Shown in pieces: positions 1-7,444 of a stretch of DNA of 64,000 nucleotides (positions within the stretch are counted from its first letter, which is position 1; each line of letters opens with the position of its first letter). Source of the stretch: Companilactobacillus kimchii DSM 13961 = JCM 10707 (lineage in GTDB: Bacteria > Bacillota > Bacilli > Lactobacillales > Lactobacillaceae); contig NZ_AZDH01000014.1 of assembly GCF_001435445.1 (NCBI RefSeq), forward strand, positions 1 through 64,000, written 5' to 3'. Both the position numbers and the translations under genes were made by a program. The notes under the pieces were generated by a model. It had not been told where the DNA came from. It worked only from the letters and a program-made list of their open reading frames with translations, and made no database searches.

Positions 1-52
1 AAAAAAAGTGCTCCTAAAGTTGTTAGATTATGTCTAACAATTTTAGGGCACT
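1..52 (-). terminator. Rho-independent terminator at the window edge
   Basis: A long hairpin (arms about 7-28 and 34-51, with TTGTTAGA pairing with TCTAACAA) is followed on the minus strand by seven T residues, read from the A-run at 1-7. It lies downstream of the two small membrane-protein genes at 107-816 and ends the murI-rdgB transcript. Confidence 0.8.
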
Positions 53-106
53 TCAAAATGGTCTGAATCCTCTTTTTTATGTTTAATTTAATTTTTAAAA
101 TATATA

Positions 107-403
107 TTAATCTTCGTCGTTAAGATCGTCTTCATTAAAAACGATATCTGATGTATCTTCATCATCTTTAATCTTATCAACAGTTGAAGCCATATGATCT
201 TTTAGGGCATCTGTCTTGTCATTAAAAGCATTTACTAAGTCACTATTAGTATTTAGACCTACACCGCCATTGTTAAAATCGCCGCGGATAGTCTTAATGT
301 TTTCAATTAACTTTTGTCCTGATTCACTAGTTAAATACTTAGAAGCTAAATAGCCTGATGCGCAACCTAAAAATAGGCCAACAATAAAATGATTATTTTT
401 CAT
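107..403 (-). CDS. YtxH-like small membrane-anchored protein
   Basis: This is a 98-residue protein with one N-terminal hydrophobic segment (about residues 6-24, glycine-rich, GLFLGCASGYLASKYL) and a charged tail ending in a run of Asp and Glu. The layout, a short glycine-containing membrane segment followed by an amphipathic helical tail, matches YtxH-domain proteins of Firmicutes, whose biochemical role is unclear. The gene starts 2 bases after the stop of the DUF948-like gene, and its weak AAGAAAGAAG ribosome binding site lies inside that gene's 3' end, so the two are probably translationally coupled. It is the last gene before a strong terminator. Family assignment is by overall character, not by a catalytic motif. 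Confidence 0.65.
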   Translation of the reverse strand: MKNNHFIVGLFLGCASGYLASKYLTSESGQKLIENIKTIRGDFNNGGVGLNTNSDLVNAFNDKTDALKDHMASTVDKIKDDEDTSDIVFNEDDLNDED

Positions 404-405
404 AA

Positions 406-816
406 CTAATTATTCTTCTTTCTTGGCCATACTTTGGTGGCTGTCTTTAGAACTGTAGCCACATTGCCTAATGTTAGTAAGTTTTGAAAGCTAAAACCTG
501 AATTATGGTGCTCTGAAGTTGCAGCAGCACTCTTCTTACCCAGATTCTCCACTGTATCAAAAAGTGGATTCAACTTACTAGACTTACTGTTAACGTCATC
601 CATCAAAGTATTTGTCTTATCAACAAGCTTTGTACTTTGATCCATGATTTGATCCGTATTCTTAGATAGGATCTCCACCATCTTAGTAGTTTCCTTCATT
701 GTTTCTTGTAACTCTTGAAGCAATTTAGCAGTTTGTACTAGTGTTCTGGCTAAATATACAACCAACACTACAAATGCGACTGCAGCAATCAATCCTGCAA
801 TTTGTCCACCAGTCAT
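406..816 (-). CDS. DUF948-family membrane protein
   Basis: This is a 136-residue protein with an N-terminal transmembrane helix (about residues 5-24, GLIAAVAFVVLVVYLARTLV) followed by a long heptad-rich helix (about 25-85) and a basic C-terminus ending WPRKKNN. The arrangement matches DUF948 (YtxG-type) proteins, often paired with YtxH-like proteins as here, and in Bacillus linked to general stress. A good ribosome binding site (AGGAGGG) lies 7 bases before the ATG. A 66-bp gap separates it from rdgB upstream. The function is unknown; an envelope-associated structural or stress role is inference from the family. Confidence 0.75.
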   Translation of the reverse strand: MTGGQIAGLIAAVAFVVLVVYLARTLVQTAKLLQELQETMKETTKMVEILSKNTDQIMDQSTKLVDKTNTLMDDVNSKSSKLNPLFDTVENLGKKSAAATSEHHNSGFSFQNLLTLGNVATVLKTATKVWPRKKNN

Positions 817-882
817 AATATTACCCTCCTGTATTTTAATAGCACTTTCATACTAGCATTATAACAATTTTAGGGCAATTAA

Positions 883-1482
883 TTACCAAATAATCCAATC
901 TTGCCACTGTTTTTCTAACTTTTTAATAGCTTGTCCACGGTGACTGATTTGATTCTTTTCGTCGACAGTTATTTGAGCCATCGTCTTACCCAATTCTGGC
1001 ACATAGAACAAGGGATCATAACCAAATCCATCGTCTCCCTCTGGGAAAGCGCCTATAACTCCATCTACTTTTCCTTCAACAACTAAATCCTTATCATTCT
1101 TAGGATTGGCAAAAACTAGAGTCGAGACAAAATGAGCTGTACGTTTTTCCTTAGGAACTCCACCTAACTCACTCAATAACTTAGCATTATTAGCAGCATC
1201 ATTGTGATCACCCGCATAACGAGCCGAATAGATACCAGGACGTCCATACAAAGCATCCACCTGTAAACCAGAATCATCAGCAATTGTTGGTAGGTTGAAA
1301 CGTTCCATGACAGCATGGGCCTTTAAAGTAGCGTTTTCTTCAAAAGTTTTACCAGTCTCTCTAATTTCTGGGAAGCTTGGTAAATCTAACAAAGTTTTGA
1401 TTTCAAAATGTTCATCATCAAAAACACGCTTGAATTCACGTGCCTTACCAGGATTCTTAGTTGCTATTATTATTTCTTTCAT
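883..1482 (-). CDS. rdgB: Non-canonical purine NTP pyrophosphatase (XTP/dITP diphosphatase)
   Basis: The 199-residue Ham1/RdgB-family enzyme hydrolyses XTP, dITP and ITP to monophosphates, keeping deaminated purines out of DNA. The N-terminal substrate motif ATKNPGK (residues about 6-12) and the catalytic ADDSGLQVDAL segment with the following GRPGIYSARYAG are intact. I place the start at the ATG at 1482 because GGAGG lies 5 bases upstream; an in-frame TTG four codons earlier overlaps that ribosome binding site. The coding region overlaps the 3' end of murI by 26 bp, so the two genes are co-transcribed, a common Firmicute arrangement. Confidence 0.95.
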   Translation of the reverse strand: MKEIIIATKNPGKAREFKRVFDDEHFEIKTLLDLPSFPEIRETGKTFEENATLKAHAVMERFNLPTIADDSGLQVDALYGRPGIYSARYAGDHNDAANNAKLLSELGGVPKEKRTAHFVSTLVFANPKNDKDLVVEGKVDGVIGAFPEGDDGFGYDPLFYVPELGKTMAQITVDEKNQISHRGQAIKKLEKQWQDWIIW

Positions 1483-2284
1483 CGTTTCCTCCAATATTTA
1501 CTAAGCTGATTTCATCAATATCCGTCTTCAACCAACGCTTTGCCAATCTTGAGAATTCATCAATATCGCTAGTTGCATGTAATTTCAGTGTATGTTTCTT
1601 GTTATCAGCTAACAAATTATTTTCAGTTAGATATTTAGTTGCCACTTTAACAGTACTTACAGCTGGATCGACCAACTTAGTACCTGGCAAATAATCATTG
1701 ATTTGTTTCTTTAACATTGGGAAATGAGTGCATCCCAAAATTAAAGTATCATAATCATTATCCTTAAAAGGTTTTAACGTTGCTTCAATATTATCCTTAG
1801 CTTCTTTGGTATCAGCCTGATCGTTTTCAACAAAAGAAACAAACTTTTGTGCTGCCACACCTAAAGAAGTAAGTTTAGGATCAATTTCTTGAATAGTTTT
1901 ATTATAGCTCTTTGAATTAATAGTTGATTCAGTTCCAATAATTCCGATATGGTCAGTCTTAGTTACTTTAGAAGCTTCTTCAGAGCCTGGCTTGATCACA
2001 CCGATCATAGGAATAGTAAATTCTTGACGCAAAGTTTGTAATGCATTGGCAGTTGCCGTGTTGCAACCGTAAATTATTAATTTTACATTTTGACTAATTA
2101 AATACTGTACCATTTCACGAGTATAAGATATGATTTGGTCATGTGTTTTGACTCCATAAGGCATTCTGGCCTCATCACCGATAAATACAACGTCTTCGTT
2201 AGGTAATTGACGAATTACTTCTTTTACCACTGTCAATCCACCTAGCCCGGAATCTAACACTCCAATTGGTCTATTATCACTCAT
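1457..2284 (-). CDS. murI: Glutamate racemase
   Basis: The 275-residue cytoplasmic enzyme interconverts L- and D-glutamate, supplying D-Glu for peptidoglycan. The two catalytic cysteines are visible: Cys74 in YGCNTATAN and Cys185 in LGCTHFPM. The substrate-binding VLDSGLGG lies at residues 9-16 and MPYG at 41-44. Length is normal. An AGGGG-type ribosome binding site precedes the ATG. It is first in a murI-rdgB-DUF948-YtxH unit and is transcribed away from yslB across a 130-bp intergenic region. Confidence 0.96.
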   Translation of the reverse strand: MSDNRPIGVLDSGLGGLTVVKEVIRQLPNEDVVFIGDEARMPYGVKTHDQIISYTREMVQYLISQNVKLIIYGCNTATANALQTLRQEFTIPMIGVIKPGSEEASKVTKTDHIGIIGTESTINSKSYNKTIQEIDPKLTSLGVAAQKFVSFVENDQADTKEAKDNIEATLKPFKDNDYDTLILGCTHFPMLKKQINDYLPGTKLVDPAVSTVKVATKYLTENNLLADNKKHTLKLHATSDIDEFSRLAKRWLKTDIDEISLVNIGGNDERNNNSN

Positions 2285-2379
2285 ATGTTACCCCTGCCTT
2301 CATTTAAGCGAATTATCTGTATTTTATGAAAATAATTATGTGCTATCTTTTACATTGACTTAAAAAGCAATTATTCTAA

Positions 2380-2388
2380 TGATATAAT
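2380..2388 (+). promoter_or_regulatory. Extended -10 promoter of yslB
   Basis: The sequence TGATATAAT is a perfect extended -10 element (TGN-TATAAT). It ends 28 bp before the yslB start codon, giving a leader of about 20 bases. No -35 box at ideal spacing is evident, which is usual for extended -10 promoters. Confidence 0.6.
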
Positions 2389-2416
2389 GAATTGTCTGAA
2401 AAAAGGAGTTAAAGCA

Positions 2417-2884
2417 ATGGCCGCAAAATCAAATGATCTCAACAAACCAAAGTTAACAGATACCCAAGATGATAAAAGTGAAAATACGTTAACTGAAAAT
2501 TACTTTGCAGTTTCGGTACTCCGCGATTTTATCCTTCCTGATCTACTCGATAAAGATACCGTCGAACTACTATATTGGGCAGGTAAAAATCTTAGCCGTC
2601 AATTGATTCTTGACATGCAAAGCCTACCTGAACTATTTCAAAAAGCTGGCTTTGGTAAACTTGAAATTACCAAACAAACTAAACATAGTTACATCTATAC
2701 GTTAACCGGTCCCGAAGTTGTTCAACGTTTTGATACTAATAATGATGACCCAGAGTTTTCATTAGAGACTGGAATAATTGCTGAAACTGTCGAAAAAACT
2801 ATTGCAGCATATTGCTTAGGCACATATACCGTCGACAGCAAAGCCAAAAGCGTTTCAATTAAAATACAAATTGATCGAAACTAA
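2417..2884 (+). CDS. yslB: YslB-family (DUF2507) protein
   Basis: This is a 155-residue predicted soluble protein of the DUF2507/YslB family, which has a V4R-like fold and unknown function. Family hallmarks are the RDFILPDLLD segment, LLYWAGKNLSRQL (about residues 55-67), and a C-terminal EGIIAETVEKTIAAY-type helix, here ETGIIAETVEKTIA. The start at ATG 2417 is chosen because AAAGGAGTT lies 8 bases upstream; an in-frame upstream ATG at 2387 would overlap the -10 promoter element. It is transcribed opposite to its neighbours and ends at a terminator shared with trxA. In Bacillus and related genomes yslB is also found near murI and rdgB. Confidence 0.85.
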   Translation: MAAKSNDLNKPKLTDTQDDKSENTLTENYFAVSVLRDFILPDLLDKDTVELLYWAGKNLSRQLILDMQSLPELFQKAGFGKLEITKQTKHSYIYTLTGPEVVQRFDTNNDDPEFSLETGIIAETVEKTIAAYCLGTYTVDSKAKSVSIKIQIDRN

Positions 2885-2894
2885 AGTATACACC

Positions 2895-2935
2895 AAAAAT
2901 GCCCTAATTCGCAGATGAATTAGGGCATTTTTTAT
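2895..2935. terminator. Bidirectional terminator between yslB and trxA
   Basis: The inverted repeat GCCCTAATTC / GAATTAGGGC with a 6-base loop has A residues on its left and T residues on its right. It can therefore act on both convergent transcripts, yslB (plus) and trxA (minus). Confidence 0.85.
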
Positions 2936-2952
2936 TTGCTATTTATTTTGGA

Positions 2953-3264
2953 TTAATCAGAATAGCCATCAAGAATCTTAGCTAGTTGAGCTTTATTATG
3001 GAATCCAGTTATCTTATCAACTACTTCGCCGTCTTTTTTAACAAGCAATGTAGGAATAGCCATAATTCCAAATGATTTAGGTGTATCTGGATTAGCATCT
3101 ACATCCATCTTCAAAAACTTAACTGAATCATCTTCTTCAGACAATTGTTCAATAACTGGTGATTGCATACGACATGGACCACACCATGTTGCCCAGAAAT
3201 CAACTAGGACAACGCCATCTTTTGTTTCTTCCTCAAAATCTTTGTCTGTTACTTCATCAACCAT
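2953..3264 (-). CDS. trxA: Thioredoxin
   Basis: The 103-residue thioredoxin carries the redox-active WCGPC motif (Cys28 and Cys31) and the cis-proline loop MAIPT. It reduces cytoplasmic protein disulphides, for example in ribonucleotide reductase and methionine sulfoxide reductase, and is recycled by thioredoxin reductase. The start is ATG 3264, with AAGGAG 9 bases upstream; an earlier in-frame GTG is part of the ribosome binding site. It lies 68 bp downstream of mutS2, a conserved lactobacillar neighbour. Confidence 0.96.
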   Translation of the reverse strand: MVDEVTDKDFEEETKDGVVLVDFWATWCGPCRMQSPVIEQLSEEDDSVKFLKMDVDANPDTPKSFGIMAIPTLLVKKDGEVVDKITGFHNKAQLAKILDGYSD

Positions 3265-3332
3265 TATAATCACTCCTTAACTGGTTAAATATTATCATTA
3301 ATAACCTGATTTTAAAAAACATTTTGCTTATA

Positions 3333-5687
3333 TTACAAATCAACAATTGTTGCACCGGAACCGCCTGAACTGGCTGGAGCATAGCCAAATGACTTAACTC
3401 TAGGATTGCGTTGCAAGTAATTAGTAACACCTTTTCTGATAACGCCAGTACCAAATCCATGGACGATTGTTACTTGATTATAACCGGCTAACAAGGCCGC
3501 ATCAATATATTGATCTAGATCTGACATAGCCTCTTCATAACGTTCACCACGTAGATCTAACTTACTTGATAGACCTGTACTTCTTGTTCTTCTAACCATA
3601 GTTGGTTTTTTCTCAGGTTCAGGTTCGGTTGATTGAACTTTTTCAAGATCTTCAGCACCAAACTTCATCTTCAAAATACCTAATTGGACTTCATATTCAT
3701 TATCTTTATTCTTACGAACAATCGTTCCAATTTGATCGTATGGCAAAGCTTTAACATCATCGCCGACTTTCAAAATTTGTTTACGCTTATTACGACGCAA
3801 AACTTTATTCTTCTTGATTGTTTCATCTTGATGTAAGTTCTTCAAACCAGTCTTAGCTGAAATAATTTGATCTTCCTTAACCATTGATCCCTTACGTTCC
3901 ATTTCGCGAAGATGATCAATAATCTTTTCAGATTCCTTCTTAGCTTTAGCAACGATTTGATTAGCACGAACTTTGGCAGCTTGGATTTCAGAAGCCTTGG
4001 ACTTATCCAGAGCGTCACTCTTTTGTTCATAATCTTTTTGAACATCTTTGTTCTTAGACAATTGAACTTGTAACTGCTCATTCTTCTGTTCAAACTCTTT
4101 ACGACGATTCTCCAAGTCGGCAATCATGTTATTCAAGTCCTGACTTTCACCGCTCATCAACGACTGACCACGATCAACAACACTACGATCCATACCTAAT
4201 CTAGCCGCAATATTGAAAGCATTACTTGCACCTGGAATACCAATCAATAATCTGTATGTAGGTTTTAATGACTCATCGTCAAATTCCATACTAGCATTGA
4301 TTGTTTCAGGTGTATTGTAAGCAAAGACCTTCAATTCTGGATAGTGAGTTGTTGCCATGATAAAACAGTGCGACTGGGCCAATTTTTCTAGAATGGCAAT
4401 TGCAATCGCGGCTCCCTCTTGGGGATCAGTGCCGGCACCAAGTTCATCAATCAGAACTAAACTGTGTCCTGATACTTTATGAATGATATTAATAATATTA
4501 TCCATATGTGATGAGAAAGTACTCAAATTTTGTTCGATTGATTGTTCATCACCAATATCGACAAAAACTTCATCAAAGACGGCAATTTCACTTTCTTCAC
4601 GAGCTGGGATAAACAAACCAGCTTGAGCCATCAATTGAATCAATCCCAAAGTTTTCATAGTAATAGTTTTACCACCAGTATTAGGACCGGTGATTAACAT
4701 TGTCTTATATCCATGACCCATTTTAATATCATTGGCTACAACCTTATCAGGGTCGATTAGAGGGTGTTTTGCATTGTAAAGTTCAACTACATGGTCCTTC
4801 GAAATTAAAGGCTCTGTCGCCTTTATTTCACGTGCATACTTAGCTTTAGCATTGATTAAATCAAATTGAGCCAGTACTTCATTGTTTTTGACGATCTCAT
4901 CAATTTCTGGACGAACTAAATCCGATAGATCATTCAAAATACGAACTTCTTCCATCTTTTCAGAAACTTGAGATTCATGTAATTGATTATTTAGGCCAAC
5001 AACAGCTTGAGGCTCAATATAAAGTGTTTGACCACTAGCACTTTGATCGTGGACTACACCACCAAATTTAGCTTTATATTCAGTCTTAACTGGAATTACA
5101 AAACGATCATCACGCAATGTCACGATTGCTTCGGTTAAATACTTAGTATTTTTACCACGAGTATATTGTTCCATTGATTGTCTGATTTGGTCATTCAAAC
5201 GCGAAATACGTCCTCGGATATACTTCAAATCATCAGAAGCTGTATCCAAAACTCGGCCAGTATCATCTAATGAGCGAGAAATTCTCTTTGTTAAACCTGG
5301 ATTATCAATTAATTTATCATTCAATTCGTACAATTGACGTAAATCAATTCTGTCATCCTTTAAACCTGCAAAGAATTCTTTCAATTCAGTTGTATTCTGA
5401 AGTACTTGTCCTATTTGAGCCAATTCAGTTCCATTTAAATTACCGTCTTTTTTCAAACGGTTGGCCTGATCATGTAGATCAGCCAATTTTCTAACAGGGA
5501 TTTCCCCCTTAATACGAAGAATGTCAGCACCATCTTTAGTTTGATCGATCAATCTTTGAACAATTGATTCGACTGACATCGGCATTAACTTTTTTAAGAG
5601 AGTATTCCCACGCGTTGTGATTAGGTATTTGGCAATTTCAGCTTTGATTTTGTCAAATTCTAATACTTTCAAAGCCTTATTATTCAT
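3333..5687 (-). CDS. mutS2: MutS2 ATPase/endonuclease with Smr domain
   Basis: This is a 784-residue MutS paralogue lacking the mismatch-recognition domain. Visible parts are an N-terminal core and lever region, Walker A GPNTGGKT at residues 334-341, Walker B and signature segments (LIDELGAGTDP), a Lys/Glu-rich coiled coil (about 520-640), a KOW-like linker, and a C-terminal Smr nuclease domain (about 708-784) with LDLRGER and HGFGTG. MutS2 suppresses homologous recombination and, in Bacillus, acts on stalled or collided ribosomes. The start has a GGAG ribosome binding site. A hairpin separates it from cvpA upstream, and trxA follows. Confidence 0.96.
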   Translation of the reverse strand: MNNKALKVLEFDKIKAEIAKYLITTRGNTLLKKLMPMSVESIVQRLIDQTKDGADILRIKGEIPVRKLADLHDQANRLKKDGNLNGTELAQIGQVLQNTTELKEFFAGLKDDRIDLRQLYELNDKLIDNPGLTKRISRSLDDTGRVLDTASDDLKYIRGRISRLNDQIRQSMEQYTRGKNTKYLTEAIVTLRDDRFVIPVKTEYKAKFGGVVHDQSASGQTLYIEPQAVVGLNNQLHESQVSEKMEEVRILNDLSDLVRPEIDEIVKNNEVLAQFDLINAKAKYAREIKATEPLISKDHVVELYNAKHPLIDPDKVVANDIKMGHGYKTMLITGPNTGGKTITMKTLGLIQLMAQAGLFIPAREESEIAVFDEVFVDIGDEQSIEQNLSTFSSHMDNIINIIHKVSGHSLVLIDELGAGTDPQEGAAIAIAILEKLAQSHCFIMATTHYPELKVFAYNTPETINASMEFDDESLKPTYRLLIGIPGASNAFNIAARLGMDRSVVDRGQSLMSGESQDLNNMIADLENRRKEFEQKNEQLQVQLSKNKDVQKDYEQKSDALDKSKASEIQAAKVRANQIVAKAKKESEKIIDHLREMERKGSMVKEDQIISAKTGLKNLHQDETIKKNKVLRRNKRKQILKVGDDVKALPYDQIGTIVRKNKDNEYEVQLGILKMKFGAEDLEKVQSTEPEPEKKPTMVRRTRSTGLSSKLDLRGERYEEAMSDLDQYIDAALLAGYNQVTIVHGFGTGVIRKGVTNYLQRNPRVKSFGYAPASSGGSGATIVDL

Positions 5688-5698
5688 ACTCTTCTCCT

Positions 5699-5736
5699 GT
5701 TATAAAATAAGACTGAAACAAACGTCTCAGTCTTAA
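5699..5736 (-). terminator. Terminator-like hairpin between cvpA and mutS2
   Basis: AAGACTGA (5709-5716) pairs with TCAGTCTT (5727-5734). On the minus strand the hairpin is followed by TATTTTAT, an imperfect U-tract, so it may be a partial terminator that lowers mutS2 expression relative to cvpA. Confidence 0.5.
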
Positions 5737-5740
5737 AGTT

Positions 5741-6283
5741 TTACATAGCTCCTATCCACAGATTACTTAGCATTGCCGTTAAACCTGGCGTACTCTTAAT
5801 CATCGTCGAAGCTACAAATGAATGTTGCAAAGCATGTTGAATTCCGGATACTGGAATCATTGCCAAAATTAATAAGATCATAAAGATCGTTACATATGTG
5901 ACAACAAAACCAATAATTCCACCACTTAATATATTAACGTCATTATACATTGGGAAATAAGTTAAACGTTTAAAGTAAAGCCCAGCAAAACGAATAATTA
6001 CCCAACCAATGAAACAAACGAATATAAAAGCAAAGGCACGGTAAAATGCATCATCTAATTTCATACCAACTTTTGTCGTGAAAAAGGCAAACTCACTGCC
6101 CAAGCTAGCTGAAGGGTATGGTACGATCATTTCAAATTTAGGACCAAGGGCCTTATAAGTCACCCATGCTAAACAAAAGAACAGTCCATATCCAACTGCA
6201 TAAAATGCCTCCATGGCAAGGCCACGGCGAGCACCAATATAAAAACCATAAATCAAAAGTAAAATAAGTAAAAGACTAAGCAT
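5741..6283 (-). CDS. cvpA: CvpA-family membrane protein
   Basis: This is a 180-residue protein with about four to five hydrophobic helices. The N-terminus (LLLILLLIYGFYIGARRGL) and the overall topology match the CvpA/YshB family, named for colicin V production in Escherichia coli; its molecular activity is not settled. The family is usually found directly upstream of mutS2 in Firmicutes, as here. AGGGGA precedes the ATG. Confidence 0.85.
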   Translation of the reverse strand: MLSLLLILLLIYGFYIGARRGLAMEAFYAVGYGLFFCLAWVTYKALGPKFEMIVPYPSASLGSEFAFFTTKVGMKLDDAFYRAFAFIFVCFIGWVIIRFAGLYFKRLTYFPMYNDVNILSGGIIGFVVTYVTIFMILLILAMIPVSGIQHALQHSFVASTMIKSTPGLTAMLSNLWIGAM

Positions 6284-6342
6284 TATTTCCCCTTACATCA
6301 ATCATGCTAAAAAGCGAATTTGTGAATCATATTTTAAGATAA

Positions 6343-6380
6343 AAACATCAAACGATTGGCTTGCGCCAATCGTTATTTTT
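6343..6380 (-). terminator. Terminator downstream of the DUF1292 gene
   Basis: The perfect 9-bp stem AACGATTGG / CCAATCGTT (6351-6359 and 6366-6374) is followed by T-rich sequence on both strands. It separates the alaS-ireB-ruvX-DUF1292 unit from cvpA-mutS2. Confidence 0.7.
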
Positions 6381-6383
6381 ATC

Positions 6384-6680
6384 TTATTCTTCGTCACTTG
6401 TGAAGGTATTTAATACCTCTTGAACCATATCCCATTCTTCAGGATCTTCAATTGGATCTAATTCTCCTGCATCCACATCACCATTTTGGTCTGGTGTGAA
6501 AGAAAAGGCTTGGATCTCAATTTCATCTGAATCTTCTGAAGCCTTAGGATATAGAAAGACATATGATTTACCATAATCATCTGAATCAAAAGTAAAGAGA
6601 ATCTTGTAAACTTCTTTATTACCTTGTTCATCACTTAAAATAACTTCATCTAAATCTTTTGGTGGTTGTTTTTCACTCAT
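6384..6680 (-). CDS. yrzB: DUF1292-family (YrzB-like) acidic protein
   Basis: This is a 98-residue, strongly acidic cytoplasmic protein. The pattern of LSDEQGNKEVYKILFTFD followed by YVFLYP and an Asp/Glu-rich tail is typical of DUF1292. Function is unknown. ATG 6680 is used because AGGTGA lies 6 bases upstream; a GTG three codons earlier is part of that site. It is the last gene of the conserved ireB-ruvX-yrzB trio. Confidence 0.85.
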   Translation of the reverse strand: MSEKQPPKDLDEVILSDEQGNKEVYKILFTFDSDDYGKSYVFLYPKASEDSDEIEIQAFSFTPDQNGDVDAGELDPIEDPEEWDMVQEVLNTFTSDEE

Positions 6681-6689
6681 ATTTATCAC

Positions 6690-7124
6690 CTAATTCCGTG
6701 TTAGTTTACCTTTGGCATCAAGGTAATTTTGTAAAATCATTTCGGCAGCAATCTTATCAACTACCTTCTTACGTTTACGACGTGAAACATTTGCTTCATC
6801 AATCAGCATTCTTTCAGCTTGCACAGTTGTCAAACGTTCATCAATAAAATCAACTGGTATATTGAAACGATCTTCAACCATTTTACCGTATTCACGAGAT
6901 TTTTCCGCTCTGGGTCCTTCAGTATTATTCATATTTTTAGGCAAACCGAGAACAACTCCTGTAGCCTGCTTTTCTTTAATGATCTCACCTAAACGATCTA
7001 AGCCAAAATCATCTTTCTTTTCATTCATATGAATAGTTTCCACACCCTGTGCTGTCCAGCCTAATAGATCACTTGCTGAGACACCAACAGTTCTTGCACC
7101 AACGTCTAAACCTAATAATCGCAT
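6690..7124 (-). CDS. ruvX: Putative pre-16S rRNA nuclease / RuvX (YqgF)
   Basis: The 144-residue protein has an RNase H-like fold. It shows the N-terminal [11 protein letters not shown] motif with its catalytic Asp, the [10 protein letters not shown] strand, and [15 protein letters not shown]. Family members process the 5' end of 16S rRNA and resemble Holliday-junction resolvases. The start ATG lies immediately after the ireB stop codon, so the two genes are translationally coupled. Confidence 0.92.
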   Translation of the reverse strand: MRLLGLDVGARTVGVSASDLLGWTAQGVETIHMNEKKDDFGLDRLGEIIKEKQATGVVLGLPKNMNNTEGPRAEKSREYGKMVEDRFNIPVDFIDERLTTVQAERMLIDEANVSRRKRKKVVDKIAAEMILQNYLDAKGKLTRN

Positions 7125-7382
7125 TTACTTACCTTGATTGAGATAACTCTTAACTAATTCTTCGATTATCTCGTCTCTTTCATGTTTCAAAATCAAATTA
7201 CGGGCATCATTATGTCTTGGAATATATGCTGGATCACCAGAAAGAAGATATCCAACAATTTGATTAATTGGATTATATCCCTTTTCTTCTAGTGATTGAT
7301 AAACACTTTCAAGTGTCTCTTTGACATCTTTGCCTTTGTTTTCATTAAAGTCAAAACTCATTGTTTTATCAAGTGAACTCAT
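7125..7382 (-). CDS. ireB: IreB-family regulatory phosphoprotein
   Basis: This is an 85-residue protein of the IreB (UPF0297/YrzL) family. In Enterococcus faecalis, IreB is a substrate of the Ser/Thr kinase IreK and modulates cephalosporin resistance. The conserved core [23 protein letters not shown] and the following ARNLI are intact. The N-terminal Thr/Ser-containing segment corresponds to the region phosphorylated in IreB. It has a clear GGAGG ribosome binding site and lies between alaS and ruvX, the standard Firmicute order. Confidence 0.93.
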   Translation of the reverse strand: MSSLDKTMSFDFNENKGKDVKETLESVYQSLEEKGYNPINQIVGYLLSGDPAYIPRHNDARNLILKHERDEIIEELVKSYLNQGK

Positions 7383-7444
7383 GGCAAACCTCCATATAAC
7401 AAATATTTAAGTGACTAGAATGCTTAGTTCAATTATAGCCCACT

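Noticed and set aside
862-876. AACAATTTTAGGGCA between the DUF948 gene and rdgB repeats part of the terminator at 1-52
   Set aside because: It is a single 15-base match without the other arm, so no hairpin forms. Probably chance or a small relic.
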